Of a DNA stretch of 64,000 bases, positions 34,729 through 46,815 are shown in pieces (the first letter of the stretch is position 1; each line of letters starts with the position of its first letter). The stretch is from Bufo bufo (Eukaryota; Chordata; Amphibia; Anura; Bufonidae), in contig NC_053390.1 of assembly GCF_905171765.1 (NCBI RefSeq), positions 217,013,927 through 217,077,926 of the forward strand. Reading direction: 5' to 3'. The translations under genes were made by a program, and so were the position numbers. The notes beneath the pieces are model-generated. The model did no database searches and had not been told where the DNA came from. It saw only the letters and a program-made list of their open reading frames with translations.

Positions 34729-35245
34729 GCCTGATTCACACGACTGTACTCAGTGTGGGAAGCACGGCCTGTTTTTTCCTACCCATCTACTGGGCTGAAC
34801 TCGGATCCCCTGACCCAGACTGGCTGCATTCATAGTAAGGGCTCATGCACACGACCGTTGTTGTTTTGTGGTCCTTTTTTCACGGATCCGTTGTTCCGTA
34901 TCTAATGTATTTTTTTTCTCTGATTTAAGTCCTCTTCCGTTCCGTTATTGCACAAAACATATCTGTATGGTTTCTGTATTTTATCAGTTTTTTTGCGGAA
35001 CGGAAACAGTAACTTATTAATCACCAAACGCATGAGCAATATGGGATGGGCATAGCATTTCTACCGTATGGATACGCAAAATACGGATGACATACGGATG
35101 TGTTCTGTGTGCGTTCCGTATTTTTTGCGGACCCATTGACTTGAATGCTATGCGTCCAATCACAGCGGAGAGTGTCACAGCCAGGGAGAAAAAAAAAACT
35201 CGCCTTCTCCCTGGCTGTGACGCTCTCCGCTGCACTATGCCCTAC
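34729..35245. repeat. Partial Harbinger-like MITEs and a short hairpin
   Basis: Left termini GGCCTGATTCACACGAC (34729) and GGGCTCATGCACACGACCG (34839) lack right ends. At about 35155-35240, GCGGAGAGTGTCACAGCCAG pairs with the inverted CTGGCTGTGACGCTCTCCGC across an A-rich loop. Confidence 0.55.
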
Positions 35246-35759
35246 ATACCCTGATACTTAGTTTATAAAGTCTATACCCATGAAAGGTCCTCTTTAAGTT
35301 TTTGTTTTCCTTTGGTGAGGAGACCAGCAATTCCAAATGGTCCCCTGTCCTATGTGACACTGTGATGAATCTTTCCTTTTGGGTTATTGCAATTTCAAGC
35401 CATTTGGATTTTTTTTTCTAGCTTCCTACTACATCGTATGCAATATTAAATGGTGCCATTAGAAAGTACAACTTGTCCCACCAAAAACAAATTCTCACAT
35501 GGCTATGTGAACGGAAAAATTAAAAAATGTTATGGCTGGGTGTAAAAAATAAAAATTTTTATATATATTTATATATATATGTTCCGAAGGGGCTAATTTT
35601 TTTTACACCTTGGGGTGGTAATGGGGGGAAAACGCAGTTCCGCAATAGTTTTTTGCACTTACAAAGTTCACTGTGCGCATAACTGGGAATAGGAAAAAAG
35701 AACTATTCCATGTTATTTAGCTTTTTTTTTTTACATTGTTCACAGGAAGGTTTAAATAA
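35246..35759 (-). other. CDK2AP1 intron 1, nothing recognised
   Basis: AT-rich sequence with a short TATATA run near 35560; no gene or clear repeat. Confidence 0.4.
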
Positions 35760-36058
35760 GGCCTCATGCACACGTATTTTCTTTCCGTGTCCGTTCTGTT
35801 TGTTTTTTTGTAGACCATATACAGAACCATTAATTTCAATGGATCTGCAAAAAAACTGAAGTTACTCCGTGTGTCCGTTCCGCAAAAGAATAAAACATGT
35901 CCTATTATTGTCCGCATTACGGACAAGGATAGTACTGTTCTATTAGGAGTCAGCTTTTCTGTTCCGCAGAATATGGATTGCACACGGACGTCATCCGTGT
36001 TTTTTGCGGATTCGTTTTTTGGGGATTGCAAAATACATACAGTCGTGTGCATGAGCCC
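35760..36058. mobile_element. Harbinger-like fold-back MITE
   Basis: Left end GGCCTCATGCACACGTATTT, right end GTCGTGTGCATGAGCCC, flanked by TAA (35757-35759, 36059-36061). A related partial copy follows to about 36220, and another left half lies at 36370-36515. Confidence 0.75.
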
Positions 36059-36539
36059 TAATTCACGTCCATTCCGTACCATCCACTAAAATATAGAACA
36101 TGTCCTATTCTTGTCTGCATCACGGACAAGGATCGGTGGTTCCACAAAATGCAGAATGCACACGGCCGGTATCCGTGTTTTGCTGATCCACAGGATGCGG
36201 ACTACAAAACAAGCAATGGTTGCGGCAAACACTGTGATCTCATTTTTCACTCTAACTAGGAGACATCACTTTTATAATGCACTGGTATACATTGTATACC
36301 AATGGATTGCTGCCTATCCCTGTAACAGTGACAGGTAGTCAATTAGGCTGTGTCTTGGCACAGTGTAAAGGCTTGTTCACACGACCGTTGTGTGCCCGTG
36401 GCTGTATTGCGGCCCGCATACGGTGGATCCGCAATACACGGGCACCGGCCGTGTGCACTCCGCATCGCAGAAGCAGACCCATTCACTTGAATGAGTCCGC
36501 AATCTGTCGGGATAATTATAGGCCCGAAATGATTCAAAC

Positions 36540-38256
36540 ATTAATTGCTATGTTAAATAGTGTGGCATCTGCCATTTTGTGATATGTCCATCATTTTGTG
36601 TGAGCTTATGGAAAGGCCACACGTTCCTAAAGTGTATTCTTATATTTTTCTCTATAATTATACCAGTTCGAGGCAGTACTTGCTTCCTTACAGATTTATG
36701 TTTAAAGACAAGACATTTATCCATATATCCTAGTTATAGTGGATTTGATTATATACATATATGTATCTATAAAAAGCCATATTCCTATTTATTCAAAGAT
36801 GGCCGAAAGAGGTTCATGAAAGTTAAGTATGTATAAGGTTCATATTGAATACAGAGAGCATTGTTCATTAAAAGTTATTACCACAGATGTAGGCTTATCT
36901 GAAGGGAGTGATCCTACCACATTACAGGGCTATGAGGGAGGTAGCACTGTTTCATGAGAGACATCTGGTGTGTATGTTTATTCATATAATCAACGTATAA
37001 CGTTTGTATACACATAGTGGATTTATTTAGTTTTAGCATAAACTAATTGATAAATCATATATATAATAATCTATATTGGCACATGTTATAACAAGGTATT
37101 GAGATATATATTTATAATGCCATGTGTATCCCACTAAAAGAAAATGTATTCTTAGGATATATGGAAAGCATTTACTTGGTTTTCTGCTAATGGGATTTAC
37201 TCAGAGGAAATGATATTATTCTAACCTAATGAATCAGTCGTTTGGACAGTTAGAATATACTAACCCACAGTGCGAGTGTAAGGCCCATTGTATTCTTTAT
37301 CAAACCCATAAATTCAAGAGTCTGGGAAACTCATGATGGTCCCACTAAGTCTGGGAAAATAGTTTCAGGGTGTCAAAGAAGTATCCCTCCTCATTGATAT
37401 AGGTTGCAAAGGTCAAAGGTATAATGTGTAGCATAATTCTGATGTTAATATGTTACACAACAGTGCCATCTGGAGACAGGTGGATATCATGACACCATTC
37501 ACAACAATATTGCATTCTGGGTAAAAATGATCTCATAGAATCATTACCATATGAGCACACCCATCCAATGTGATTAGAAAACCCTAATCTGGAAGGGTGT
37601 GATCATTTGATAAGTTTTTGGATAAGAAAGCACACATTAGAGAAAAAAAGGAGAAAGGAAGAGGAAAAAAGAAAGAGAGACAAGTTGAGCTCTCTAGAGG
37701 GGTCTATCAAGAGGAAAGCCATGGTGAGATGCGCTATGATGGACCACCCAGCTTTCCTGGGAGCAGAAATGAGATTCCTACTAGGACTTGGTAAGAGACA
37801 CAAAGAATGATATTTCATTTTATTAAGACTAATTGGATAATGTGGATGAAATTATACCATCTAGTTTGGCAAATAAATTAATTAATCGATCATCTTCATA
37901 TTGAGATGTAGTCTTAGGATATTGTGAGGCTTCATTCTACCTGCAGAAGAATCAAGACTCATAATTTATCAGAGCATTAAATGATTGCCTATATATATTG
38001 ATAGAACATTCTTCGCCAGGCTAAATTATAGATTCCCACAGGAAAGACTTGTTTCAAGTCCTTCCCATTTAAGATATGGTCTAGCAAAGATCCTAGATCC
38101 CTGTTACTTGTCTTAATAGTCTTACCAAAGTCATATGTGTGAAAATAGTCCAGGATGGGGGGAAGGATACAGTTATCTCTTCAAAGTTATATCCTTGAAT
38201 GGATTTGCCCATTCTCGAAGTCATGCCATGTGTAGTTGGTTAGAAGGGGGCGGAAT
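36540..38256 (+). mobile_element. Possible internal region of an LTR element without coding capacity
   Basis: The sequence ends in the purine tract AGAAGGGGGCGGAA directly before the LTR-like repeat, the position of a polypurine tract. No gag, pol or env frame is readable, so it may be non-autonomous or unrelated intron sequence. A purine-rich stretch lies at 37630-37680. Confidence 0.35.
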
Positions 38257-38543
38257 GTAGTTAGCATTCCATATTGATGTCTAGGATTAGACATGCCCAT
38301 CCTGATATCATGAGGTTTCCTCTGAACAGAAGTGATGTATATAAATTATTTTCCTATTTTGATATCCTAACCTAATAATAGTTTGTTATAACGTGACAAG
38401 TTATTTCCACTCACATGCATTGTTAAGCTTGTAATGCTTTATATCAACGCTGAATATATTCATTTGCATGTATCAGTGTTTATTTACTTATGTATGTTTA
38501 TAACCTTGTAACCAATAAATCTGTATATTTTTATAATCATTAA

Positions 38544-40671
38544 CCCCTTAAGGACTCGGCCCTATTTCACCTTAAGGACTTGGCCATTTTTTGCAAATCT
38601 GACCAGTGTCATTTTAAGTGCTGATAACTTTAAAACGCTTTGACTTATCCAGGCCATTCTGAGATTGTTTTTTCGTCACATATTGTACTTCATGACACTG
38701 CTAAAATGAAGTCAAAGAAATTCATTTTTATTTATAAAAAAATACCAAATTTACCAAAAATTTGTGAAAAATTGCAAATTTCCAAGTTTCAATTTCTCTA
38801 CTTCTATAATACATAGTAATACCTCCAAAAATAGTTATTACTTTACATTCCCCATATGTCTACTTCATTTTTGGATCATTTTGTGAATGATATTTTATTT
38901 TTTGGGGATGTTATAAGGCTTAGAAGTTTATGTGTAAATCTTGAAATTTTTCTGAAATTTTCAAAATCCCAATTTTTAGGGACCAGTTCAGGTCTGAAGT
39001 CACTTTGCGAGGCTTACATAATAGAAACCACCCAAAAATGACCCTATTCTATAAACTACACCCCTCAAGGTATTCAAAACTGATTTTACAAACGTCGTTA
39101 ACCCTTTAGGTGTTCTACAAGAATTAATGGAAAATAGAGATACAATTTCAAAATTTCACTTTTTTGGCAGATTTTCCATTTTAATATTTTTTTTCCAGTT
39201 ACAAAGCGAGGGATAACAGCCAAACCAAACTCAATATTTATGGCCCTGATTATGTAGTTTACAGAAACACCCCATATGTGGTCGTAAACTACTGTACGGG
39301 CACACGGCAGGGCGCAGAAGGAAAGGAATGCCATACGGTTTTTGGAAGGCAGATTTTGCTGGACTGGTTTTTTTGACACCATGTCCCATTTGAAGCCCCC
39401 CTGATGCAACCCTAGAGTAGAAACTCCATAAAAGTAACCCCATCTAAGAAACTACACCCCTCAAGGTATTCAAAACAGATTTTACAAATGTCGTTAACCC
39501 TTTAGGTGTTCCACAAGAGTTATTGGCAAATGGAGATGACACCATGTCCCATTTGAAGCCCCCCTGATGCAACCCTAGAGTATAAACTCCAAAAAAGTGG
39601 CCCCATTTTAGAAACTACGGGATAGGGTGGCAGTATTGTTGGTACTAGTTTAGGGTACATATGATTTTTGGTTGCTCTATACTACACTTTTTGTGAGGAG
39701 AGATAACAAGAAATAGCTGTTTTGGCACCGTTTTTATTTTTTGTTATTTACAACATTCATCTGACAGGTTAGATCATGTGATATTTTTATAGACCAGGTT
39801 GTCACGGATGCGGCGATACCTAATATGTATACTTTTTTATTTATGTAAGTTTTACACAATGATTTCTTTTTTGAAGCAAAGAAAATCATGTTTTAGTGTT
39901 TCCATAGTCTGAGAGCCATATTTTTTCAGTTTTTGGCACTATTTTGGGGTGCGTGTGACTTTTTGATCGCTTGCTGTTGTACTTTTTGTGATGTAAGGTG
40001 ACAAAAAAATTGTTTATTTAGCACAGTTTCTATTTTTTATTTTTTACGGTGTTCATCTGAGGGGTTAGGTAATGTGATATGTTTATAGAGCCGGTCAATA
40101 CGGACGCGGCGATACCTAATATGTATACTTTATTTTTACTTGAAACGTTTAATTTTTTTGGGGGGAAAACTTTATTTTTTCAACTTTTTTTTTTTCACTT
40201 TTTTTTTGTCCCACTTTGGGACTTGAACTTTTGGGTGTCTAATCCTTTACAATGCATTCCAATACTTCTGTATTGGAATGCATTGGCTGTATGAATAATA
40301 CAGTGTGTATTACTCATACAGCTTCCGGCCTGTGAGATTGAGGGGGCTGGATCTCACATGCTCTTCACCGGAAGGCATCGCGATGCCTTCCTTAGGCATC
40401 GCGCTGCCTTCTATGCCATCGGGTCACCCCTACAGCAACATGGGGACCCGATGGCACCACCGCCTCCGCACCAGGTAAAAGCCGCAAACCGCAGTCACGG
40501 GACCCCCCCCGCGCATTTAGCCGAGGTGCCTGCTCAATGATTTGAGCAGGAACCTTGATCCGATCACCGCCCGCCGGGCGGCGGTGATCGGAACAACACA
40601 CGCCGGTAGGTCATGGGTCCTTAAGGACTCGGGAGCCATGCCGTACCGATACATCATGGGTCCCTAAGGGG
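38544..40671. mobile_element. TTAA-flanked piggyBac-like non-autonomous element
   Basis: Starts CCCCTTAAGGAC and ends CCCTAAGGGG with TTAA at 38540-38543 and 40672-40675; copy 1 of the host LTR shows a single TTAA at 2404-2407. A precise TTAA duplication and CCC-type ends fit piggyBac. The 2.1 kb interior has tandem diverged repeats (AACTACACCCCTCAAGGTAT twice, about 400 bp apart) and no transposase. Confidence 0.8.
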
Positions 40672-40753
40672 TTAACGTCATCTCACGTCAAAAGAACTTA
40701 TTATCTGAGGAAATAGTCGGGCTCAGATGTGAATTGTATTGATTAGGTTGTCT

Positions 40754-41101
40754 TCAACAATAGGATATGAAGCTGCACTCACAATCCTCCGCTGGGCCCC
40801 GGTGTATAGGAATTCAACCACAACTCAACCTCCTTATTCCAAGACACTATCGGTGGTGCTCAGCCCTAATAGAGTGTGATGATACAGATACAACCATGTA
40901 GAGAAATGAAGAAGGGCGGCACTCACCAGTGTACGAACTTTGATTGTTGCTTTATTCAGTAAGTTGCAACCTTGTCTTACCTGTGTGAATCTTTTGGCGT
41001 CCTGCCCGATGCCGCCTATTGCAACTTACTGAATAAAGCAACAATCAAAGTTCGTACACTGGTGAGTGCCGCCCTTCTTCATTTCTCTACATGGTTGTAT
41101 C
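40754..41101. mobile_element. Short retroelement insert with a 19-bp target duplication
   Basis: Flanked by exact copies of TGTATTGATTAGGTTGTCT (40735-40753 and 41102-41120), single in the paralogous LTR. Inside, about 85 bp (40895-40979) recurs inverted at 41020-41101, including AATAAAGCAACAATCAAAG. Long target duplications and inverted tail copies fit target-primed elements such as Penelope-like ones; the exact family is inferred. Confidence 0.65.
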
Positions 41102-41241
41102 TGTATTGATTAGGTTGTCTACAATTCACCAGGTCATGATTTTAAGAATTTATGACAAATTTTATACATTTTATTTTTTCCATGGTTAATTATTGCTATG
41201 ACCATAATTAATAATTCTTAATTGAATTATTACCGCCTGAC

Positions 41242-41458
41242 AAATCACGGACATGTGGAACATGTTTCTGCCTCTGCACGGCAAAAAAAATAGAACATGT
41301 TCTATTTTTTTACGGTGCGGAAGGATCACAGACCAATTCAAGTTGAATGGGTCTGGATCCGTCCCGGCCGCCGCACGGACGTTGCCTTTGCATTGGGGGC
41401 CGCAAATTGCGGTCCCCAATGCACGGAACGGCAGCACAACGGCCGTGTGTATAGGCCC
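41242..41458. mobile_element. Harbinger-like MITE, left end missing
   Basis: Right end ACGGCCGTGTGTATAGGCCC followed by TAA (41459-41461); interior with the family's AGAACATGTTCTATTTTTT palindrome. The left end is lost at the LTR junction. Confidence 0.6.
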
Positions 41459-42185
41459 TAATAGACATACAGGCATATTAGGCCCCAGCTGCTATGGCAA
41501 TGCATGGACTTCCTGTGACTGCATATGCACATGGCAGAGGGAGCCCTTTCCCTGTAACTGACTATTTACTGCGGTCACTACTGACTGCAGCATCTAGGGA
41601 GTTAAGCGTCCAGGATCGGAGTTATCCCTGATCTCAGCTGTTACAGCAGGAGCCTGGCTTCAGTCAGTGCCAGGATCCCGCAGTGATCCAGACCACTGTC
41701 ATCAGTGCAGTTTGTGTGACGTCTGTTCAGTTCATGCCAATCATGCCTGGATTTCTGGTGCAAGAGGCAGGGACTGAACAGACTTCACAGGATGCGCTGA
41801 TACAACCCTCTGAACAAAGAAAGTCTTATGTGTGGAAATACACATGAAACTTTGTATATTGCACAATTGCCTGCACATGCATTATTGCAATCACTGGCCA
41901 CGTGTATCAGAACGGTCTCAGACAAACCGTGTCCTTATTATGTAACAACCTTTTTTTTCCAGTGCAGTATAAAATAAATCTGAACTTTTACTAGTTACTA
42001 CAGACAGAAAAGCCACTTTTTCTAAGGCCCATGTGGCTCTTATGTGTCAGAATATTTAATATGCACCCACACACATTCCAACTCTCGAGCAGATGGTCAC
42101 AATTCTTGGCCTGCAGGAAGATCTAACATAAAACTCCTATTGCGGGAAATGTATCAAGCCTGTAGTTTCACACCCTGGTTCTGGT
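41459..42185 (-). other. CDK2AP1 intron 1, nothing recognised
   Basis: No repeat end or coding exon identified. Confidence 0.35.
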
Positions 42186-42299
42186 TTGAGAGGAACCTAC
42201 TCTCTGGCTGGTGGAGGTTTAATTTTCCCCAGTTTGTGCTATACATCTGCTGGGAAGCAGAAGGCCACCGCTCCTCCAAAAAATGCACCACAACATCCT

Positions 42300-43649
42300 G
42301 GGGTAGAGTCAGTGTTTCCCCGTTTTGTGGTTCATCAGGATATGTTGTATTGGGTAAACCAACTAAGGGGTGAGCCTATTGAACAGTTGGTGGTCCCCAA
42401 GGCTTATTACAGGCTTGTGTTAGATCTAGCCCACCAACACGTTCTCGACGGTCACCTGGTTTTACTGGCCCAGCATATTCAAGGAAGTGGAAGAGTTTTT
42501 GCCCGACCTGCCAGATAACTAGCCCCCAGCCACATTTCCGTAGTCCCCTAGTACCTCTCCCGATTATCGAAGTACCGTTTGACCGAATAGCTATGGACCT
42601 CATAGGCCCAGTACTGAAGTCCGCCAGAGGGCATCAACACATCTTAGTCATTCTAGACTAGGCCACTCGGTACCCGGAGGCGGTGCCACTGCAACATACC
42701 TCGGCCAAACTCATAGCTAAGGAATTAATGGAGATGTTTTCCCAAGTAGGACTACCTAAAGAGGTTCTGACCAACCAAGGGACCCCTTTTATGTCCAAGG
42801 TGATGAGGGAACTCTGTAAGTTGCTGCACATAAAACAGCTACGGACATCCGTCTACCATCCGCAAACGGACGGTCTGGTAGAAAGGTTTAACCAAACATT
42901 ACAAAATATGTTGAAAAGGGTGGTGGCAAAAGATGGGAAGGACTGGGACCTCCTTCTGCCCTATCTTATGTTCGCAGTGAGAGAGGTACCCCAGGCCTCT
43001 ACTGGGTTCTCGCCCTTCGAACTGCTATATGGCAGACACCCTTGCGGTCTCTTGGACATGCCCAAAGAGGCGTGGGAACAACAACCCACTCCACATAAAA
43101 GTGTCATTGAGTACGTTACCCAGATGCAAGATCGGATAGAGACAGTGTTGCCTCTTATTAGGGAGCATATGGAGGCAGCTCAGGGAGCCCAGAGTCGGGT
43201 CTATAATCAGCAGGCTCGGGTCCGGATTTTTAACCCGGGTGATCGGGTTGGTTCTGGTGCCAACCGTGGACAGTAAGTTCCTGGCTAGGTGGCAGGGGCC
43301 CTACGAGGTACTCGAGAAAATTGGAGATGTAAACTACAAGGTACACCAGCCAGGGTGGCAAAAGCTAGAGCAGGTTTACCATGTGAATTTACTCAAACCG
43401 TGGAAAGATAGGGAAACCTGTACAGAAGACAGCCCGCAGCCGGGTTTTCTAGGAGAAGAGGTACCGTCCCCTCTATCTGATGCAAGAGAGGCGGCTGCCA
43501 CAGTAAAAATTGCTGACAGCCTCTCCTCTAAACAGATTCAGGAGGCCAGGGAGTTCATTAGTCGGAACACGGATGTGTTCTCGGACCTCCCTGGATGCAC
43601 TTCCATAATCCAGCATGACATTGTCACTGAGCCTCAGGCAAAAGTCTGA
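42300..43649 (+). pseudogene. Gypsy integrase joined to the start of reverse transcriptase
   Basis: From about 42310 the frame gives the region before the integrase core (YYRLVLDLAHQHVLDGHL), then after a frame change the catalytic core: FDRIAMDLIGPV with the first Asp, a TAG at 42660 in the usual LDYATRYPEA position, VLTNQGTPFMSK (usual second Asp is Asn here) and VYHPQTDGLVERFNQTLQ with the Glu. The C-terminal part continues (FELLYGRHP, FLARWQGPYEVLEKIGDVNY, YHVNLLKPWKD). Without a gap the frame then enters the RT lead (EFISRNTDVFSDLPGC) and a TGA at 43647. Several stops and frameshifts make it dead. Confidence 0.85.
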
Positions 43650-43939
43650 TTAAAACCATACCGGGTACCCGAGGCTCGGCGACAAGCCATATCGGAGGAG
43701 GTGCAGCTAATGTTGCAGCTAGACGTCATTGAGAAGTCAAAAAGTAAGTGGGCCAGTCCTATAGTATTGATACCCAAGCCGGACGGGACGTTGCGATTTT
43801 TTAACGACTTCAAAAACTTAACGAGGTTTCCAAATTCGATGCATGTCCCATTCCCCAGGTGGATGAGCTCTTCGAGAGGATAGGACAAGCCCGGTATTTT
43901 TCTGTTTTGGACCTCGCGAAAGGGTACTGGCAGGTGCCC
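43650..43939 (+). pseudogene. Gypsy reverse transcriptase, N-terminal part
   Basis: Reads RRQAISEEVQLMLQLDVIEK, then SPIVLIPKPDGTLRF, and after a frame change FSVLDLAKGYWQVPL with the first catalytic Asp (LDLAKGY). It is cut at the next codon by a T2 element and continues at 46240. Confidence 0.85.
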
Positions 43940-44608
43940 TTAAAGGGGTTATCCGAGTTATTTTTTTGTTCTTTCTATGTTCCTAACTAAGCAAATGTAA
44001 CAGCTTTCCAATTAACTCACTTTATCTCCAGTGGCTGCTTTCTCAGATTTCACTGAGGGCCACATGACCTGTGATGTCAGCTTCTCTCCCTGCTCTGATA
44101 AAGGTAGTTTACAAGCCTGTAAACGAGACGTCACTGTGCTGGCCACACCCCCCCCCCCCCCCTTCACTGCTGTCTACTCTCTGCTAGGATTCTTAACCCC
44201 TTCAGCTGCACAGACTGGGTAGCTCTGCAGGCAGTGAGGAGACAATGCTGGGCACTGGAGCTGACATACTAGAGAGAGCATTGCACAAGAAGATAGGGGG
44301 AAGATCCTGTGTGTATTAGCAGTGTCATTATACAAGTGGGACTTGTAGTTCTACACTTACAAGTTGCTGTTGATTCTCCCAGCACTCAGGGCAGCTCTTG
44401 TATCCACTCCCTTAGCAGTGTCATTATACAGCTGGGACTTGTAGTCCTACACATACAACATGCTGCTGAGTCTCCCAGCAGGCAGACATGTCACTCAGGG
44501 CAGCTCTTGTAGCCACTCCCTTAGCAGTGCAGGGGGAGGGGCAGAGATGGTTTTTATTGCATGTAAACAAAGGGCCAGAAAAGAACCAGGGAAATGAGGA
44601 AATATATA

Positions 44609-46144
44609 CACTGCGTGCAGAATTATTAGGCAAATGAGTATTTTGACCACATCATCCTCTTTATGCATGTTGTCTTACTCCAAGCTGTATAGGCTCGAAA
44701 GCCTACTACCAATTAAGCATATTTGATGTGCATCTCTGTAATGAGAAGGGGTGTGGTCTAATGACATCAACACCCTATATTAGGTGTGCATAATTATTAG
44801 GCAACTTCCTTTCCTTTGGCAAAATAGGTCAAAAGAAGGACTTGACAGGCTCAGAAAAGTCAAAAATAGTGAGATATCTTGCAGAGGGATGCAGCACTCT
44901 TAAAATTGCAAAGCTTCTGAAGCGTGATTATCGAACAATCAAGCGTTTCATTCCAAATAGTCAACAGGGTCGCAAGAAGCGTGTGGAAAAACCAAGGCGC
45001 AAAATAACTGCCCATGAACTGAGAAAAGTCAAGCGTGCAGCTGCCAAGATGCCACTTGCCACCAGTTTGGCAATATTTCAGAGCTGCAACATCACTGGAG
45101 TGCCCAAAAGCACAAGGTGTGCAATACTCAGAGACATGGCCAAGGTAAGAAAGGCTGAAAGACGACCACCACTGAACAAGACACACAAGCTGAAACGTCA
45201 AGACTGATTTTTCTAAGGTTTTATGGACTGATGAAATGAGAGTGAGTCTTGATGGGCCAGATGGATGGGCCCGTGGCTGGATTGGTAAAGGGCAGAGAGC
45301 TCCAGTCCGACTCAGACGCCAGCAAGGTGGAGGTGGAGTACTGGTTTGGGCTGGTATCATCAAAGATGAGCTTGTGGGGCCTTTTCGGGTTGAGGATGGA
45401 GTCAAGCTCAACTCCCAGTCCTACTGCCAGTTTCTGGAAGACACCTTCTTCAAGCAGTGGTACAGGAAGAAGTCTGCATCCTTCAAGAAAAACATGATTT
45501 TCATGCAGGACAATGCTCCATCACACGCGTCCAAGTACTCCACAGCGTGGCTGGCAAGAAAGGGTATAAAAGAAAAAAATCTAATGACATGGCCTCCTTG
45601 TTCACCTGATCTGAACCCCATTGAGAACCTGTGGTCCATCATCAAATGGAGATTTACAAGGAGGGAAAACAGTACACCTCTCTGAACAGTGTCTGGGAGG
45701 CTGTGGTTGCTGCTGCACGCAATGTTGATGGTGAACAGATCAAAACACTGACAGAATCCATGGATGGCAGGCTTTTGAGTGTCCATTCAAAGAAAGGGGG
45801 CTATATTGGTCACTGATTTGTTTTTGTTTTGTTTTTGAATGTCAGAAATGTATATTTGTGAATGTTGAGATGTTATATTGGTTTCACTGGTAAAAATAAA
45901 TAATTGAAATGGATATATATTTGTTTTTTGTTAAGTTGCCTAATAATTATGCACAGTAATAGTCACCTGCACACACAGATATCCCCCTAAAATAGCTAAA
46001 ACTAAAAACAAACTAAAAACTACTTCCAAAAATATTCAGCTTTGATATTAATGAGTTTTTTGGGTTCATTGAGAACATGGTTGTTGTTCAATAATAAAAT
46101 TAATCCTCAAAAATACAACTTGCCTAATAATTCTGCACTCCCTG
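44609..46144 (+). mobile_element. Tc1-like transposon inside the T2 element
   Basis: Termini CACTGCGTGCAGAATTATTA and the inverse of TGCAGAATTATTAGG at the right (…CTGCACTCCCTG), flanked by TA (44607-44608 and 46145-46146). Length 1536 bp; transposase on the plus strand. Confidence 0.88.
44842..45816 (+). pseudogene. Tc1-like transposase with two frameshifts
   Basis: The first frame (44842-45207) has the helix-turn-helix domain (EKSKIVRYLAEGCSTLKIAK) and a basic linker. After a frameshift near 45207 the catalytic part follows: VLWTDEMRVSLDG (first Asp), MIFMQDNAPSHAS (second Asp), SPDLNPIENLWSIIKW (Glu). A second shift near 45660 leads to the C-terminal helix (NSVWEAVVAAARNVDGEQI) and a stop near 45816. 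All catalytic residues are present, so inactivation is by the frameshifts. Confidence 0.85.
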
Positions 46145-46236
46145 TATATATTTTTTTTGCATAAAACTTGCTTAGCTCAGTTATATATCAGATTTTCAGT
46201 GCTATATTATTTTTTTTCATAACTCGGACAACCCCT

Positions 46237-46499
46237 TTACCCGAGGCTGCCAAAGAGAAAACTGCCTTCGTCACGCCTGAGGGGCTGTATCAATATAAGG
46301 TCTTACCCTTTGGTCTGCATGGCGCCCTCGCCACTTTTCAGCGACTAATGGACATTGTGCTTGTCCACATCGTCGGTACGCTTTGGCTTACCTGGACGAT
46401 ATTGTCATCCACAGTACCGACTGGGAAAGTCACCTACCCAAAGTGCAGGCTGTAGTGGACTCCCTTCGGAAAGCTGGCCTAACCGCTAACCCAAAAAAA
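46237..46499 (+). pseudogene. Gypsy reverse transcriptase, middle part
   Basis: Continues the interrupted RT: PEAAKEKTAFVTPEGLYQYK, VLPFGLHGALATFQRLMD, then in a shifted frame AYLDDIVIHSTDWESH (the YLDD catalytic motif) and RKAGLTANPKK. It is cut there by the DIRS element; the next codons (CAIGLEE) resume at 51747. Confidence 0.85.
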
Positions 46500-46815
46500 C
46501 TGAATTAGACTTAACGGAAATTCCTTTTCCGTGAATCTATCATGACGGCATAGTATATGAGATTGACCCCTGACCTCTGTAGGGGCAGGAAACAGAGAAA
46601 GGTTAAATTGCCCCCTCCCACCCCCTTTTTTTTGTATTTCTTCATACTAAAGGTAATATAACATTTATTGGGTGGGAATTCCATGCCGTCATGGTAGATT
46701 CATGGAAAAAGAATTACCAGTAAGTCTACCAGTTTTTCCATTTTACCACCATGACAGCATAGTATATGAGACCTAACAGATCAACAATTTTAGGGGGGGG
46801 GGGGGGGGCTATGGC

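Larger units (their letters stand above)
38257..41241 (+). repeat. LTR-like repeat, copy 2, with two insertions
   Basis: Starts TGTAGTTAGC, has a TATA-like GTATATAAAT near 38336 and AATAAA near 38514, and ends CCTGACA. It matches copy 1 at 541-2608. Removing the TTAA-flanked element (38544-40671) and the 348-bp insert (40754-41101) leaves about 490 bp. TG…CA ends, the preceding purine tract and the poly(A) signal support an LTR; the class is unknown. Confidence 0.6.
43944..46236. mobile_element. T2/Kolobok-like MITE carrying a Tc1 transposon
   Basis: Left end AGGGGTTATCCGAGTTATTT after TTAA (43940-43943); right end AATAACTCGGACAACCCCT-like before TTA (46237-46239), where one A of the target is lost. 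It splits the gypsy RT frame between VPL and PEAAKEKTAF. Net length without the Tc1 is about 750 bp. Confidence 0.8.

Noticed and set aside
36579..36836. 85-residue open frame with hydrophobic stretch
   Set aside because: No homology or splice context; AT-rich chance frame.
36540..38256. Retroviral env or pol region before the LTR-like repeat
   Set aside because: No conserved motif could be read in any frame; kept only as a possible non-coding internal region.
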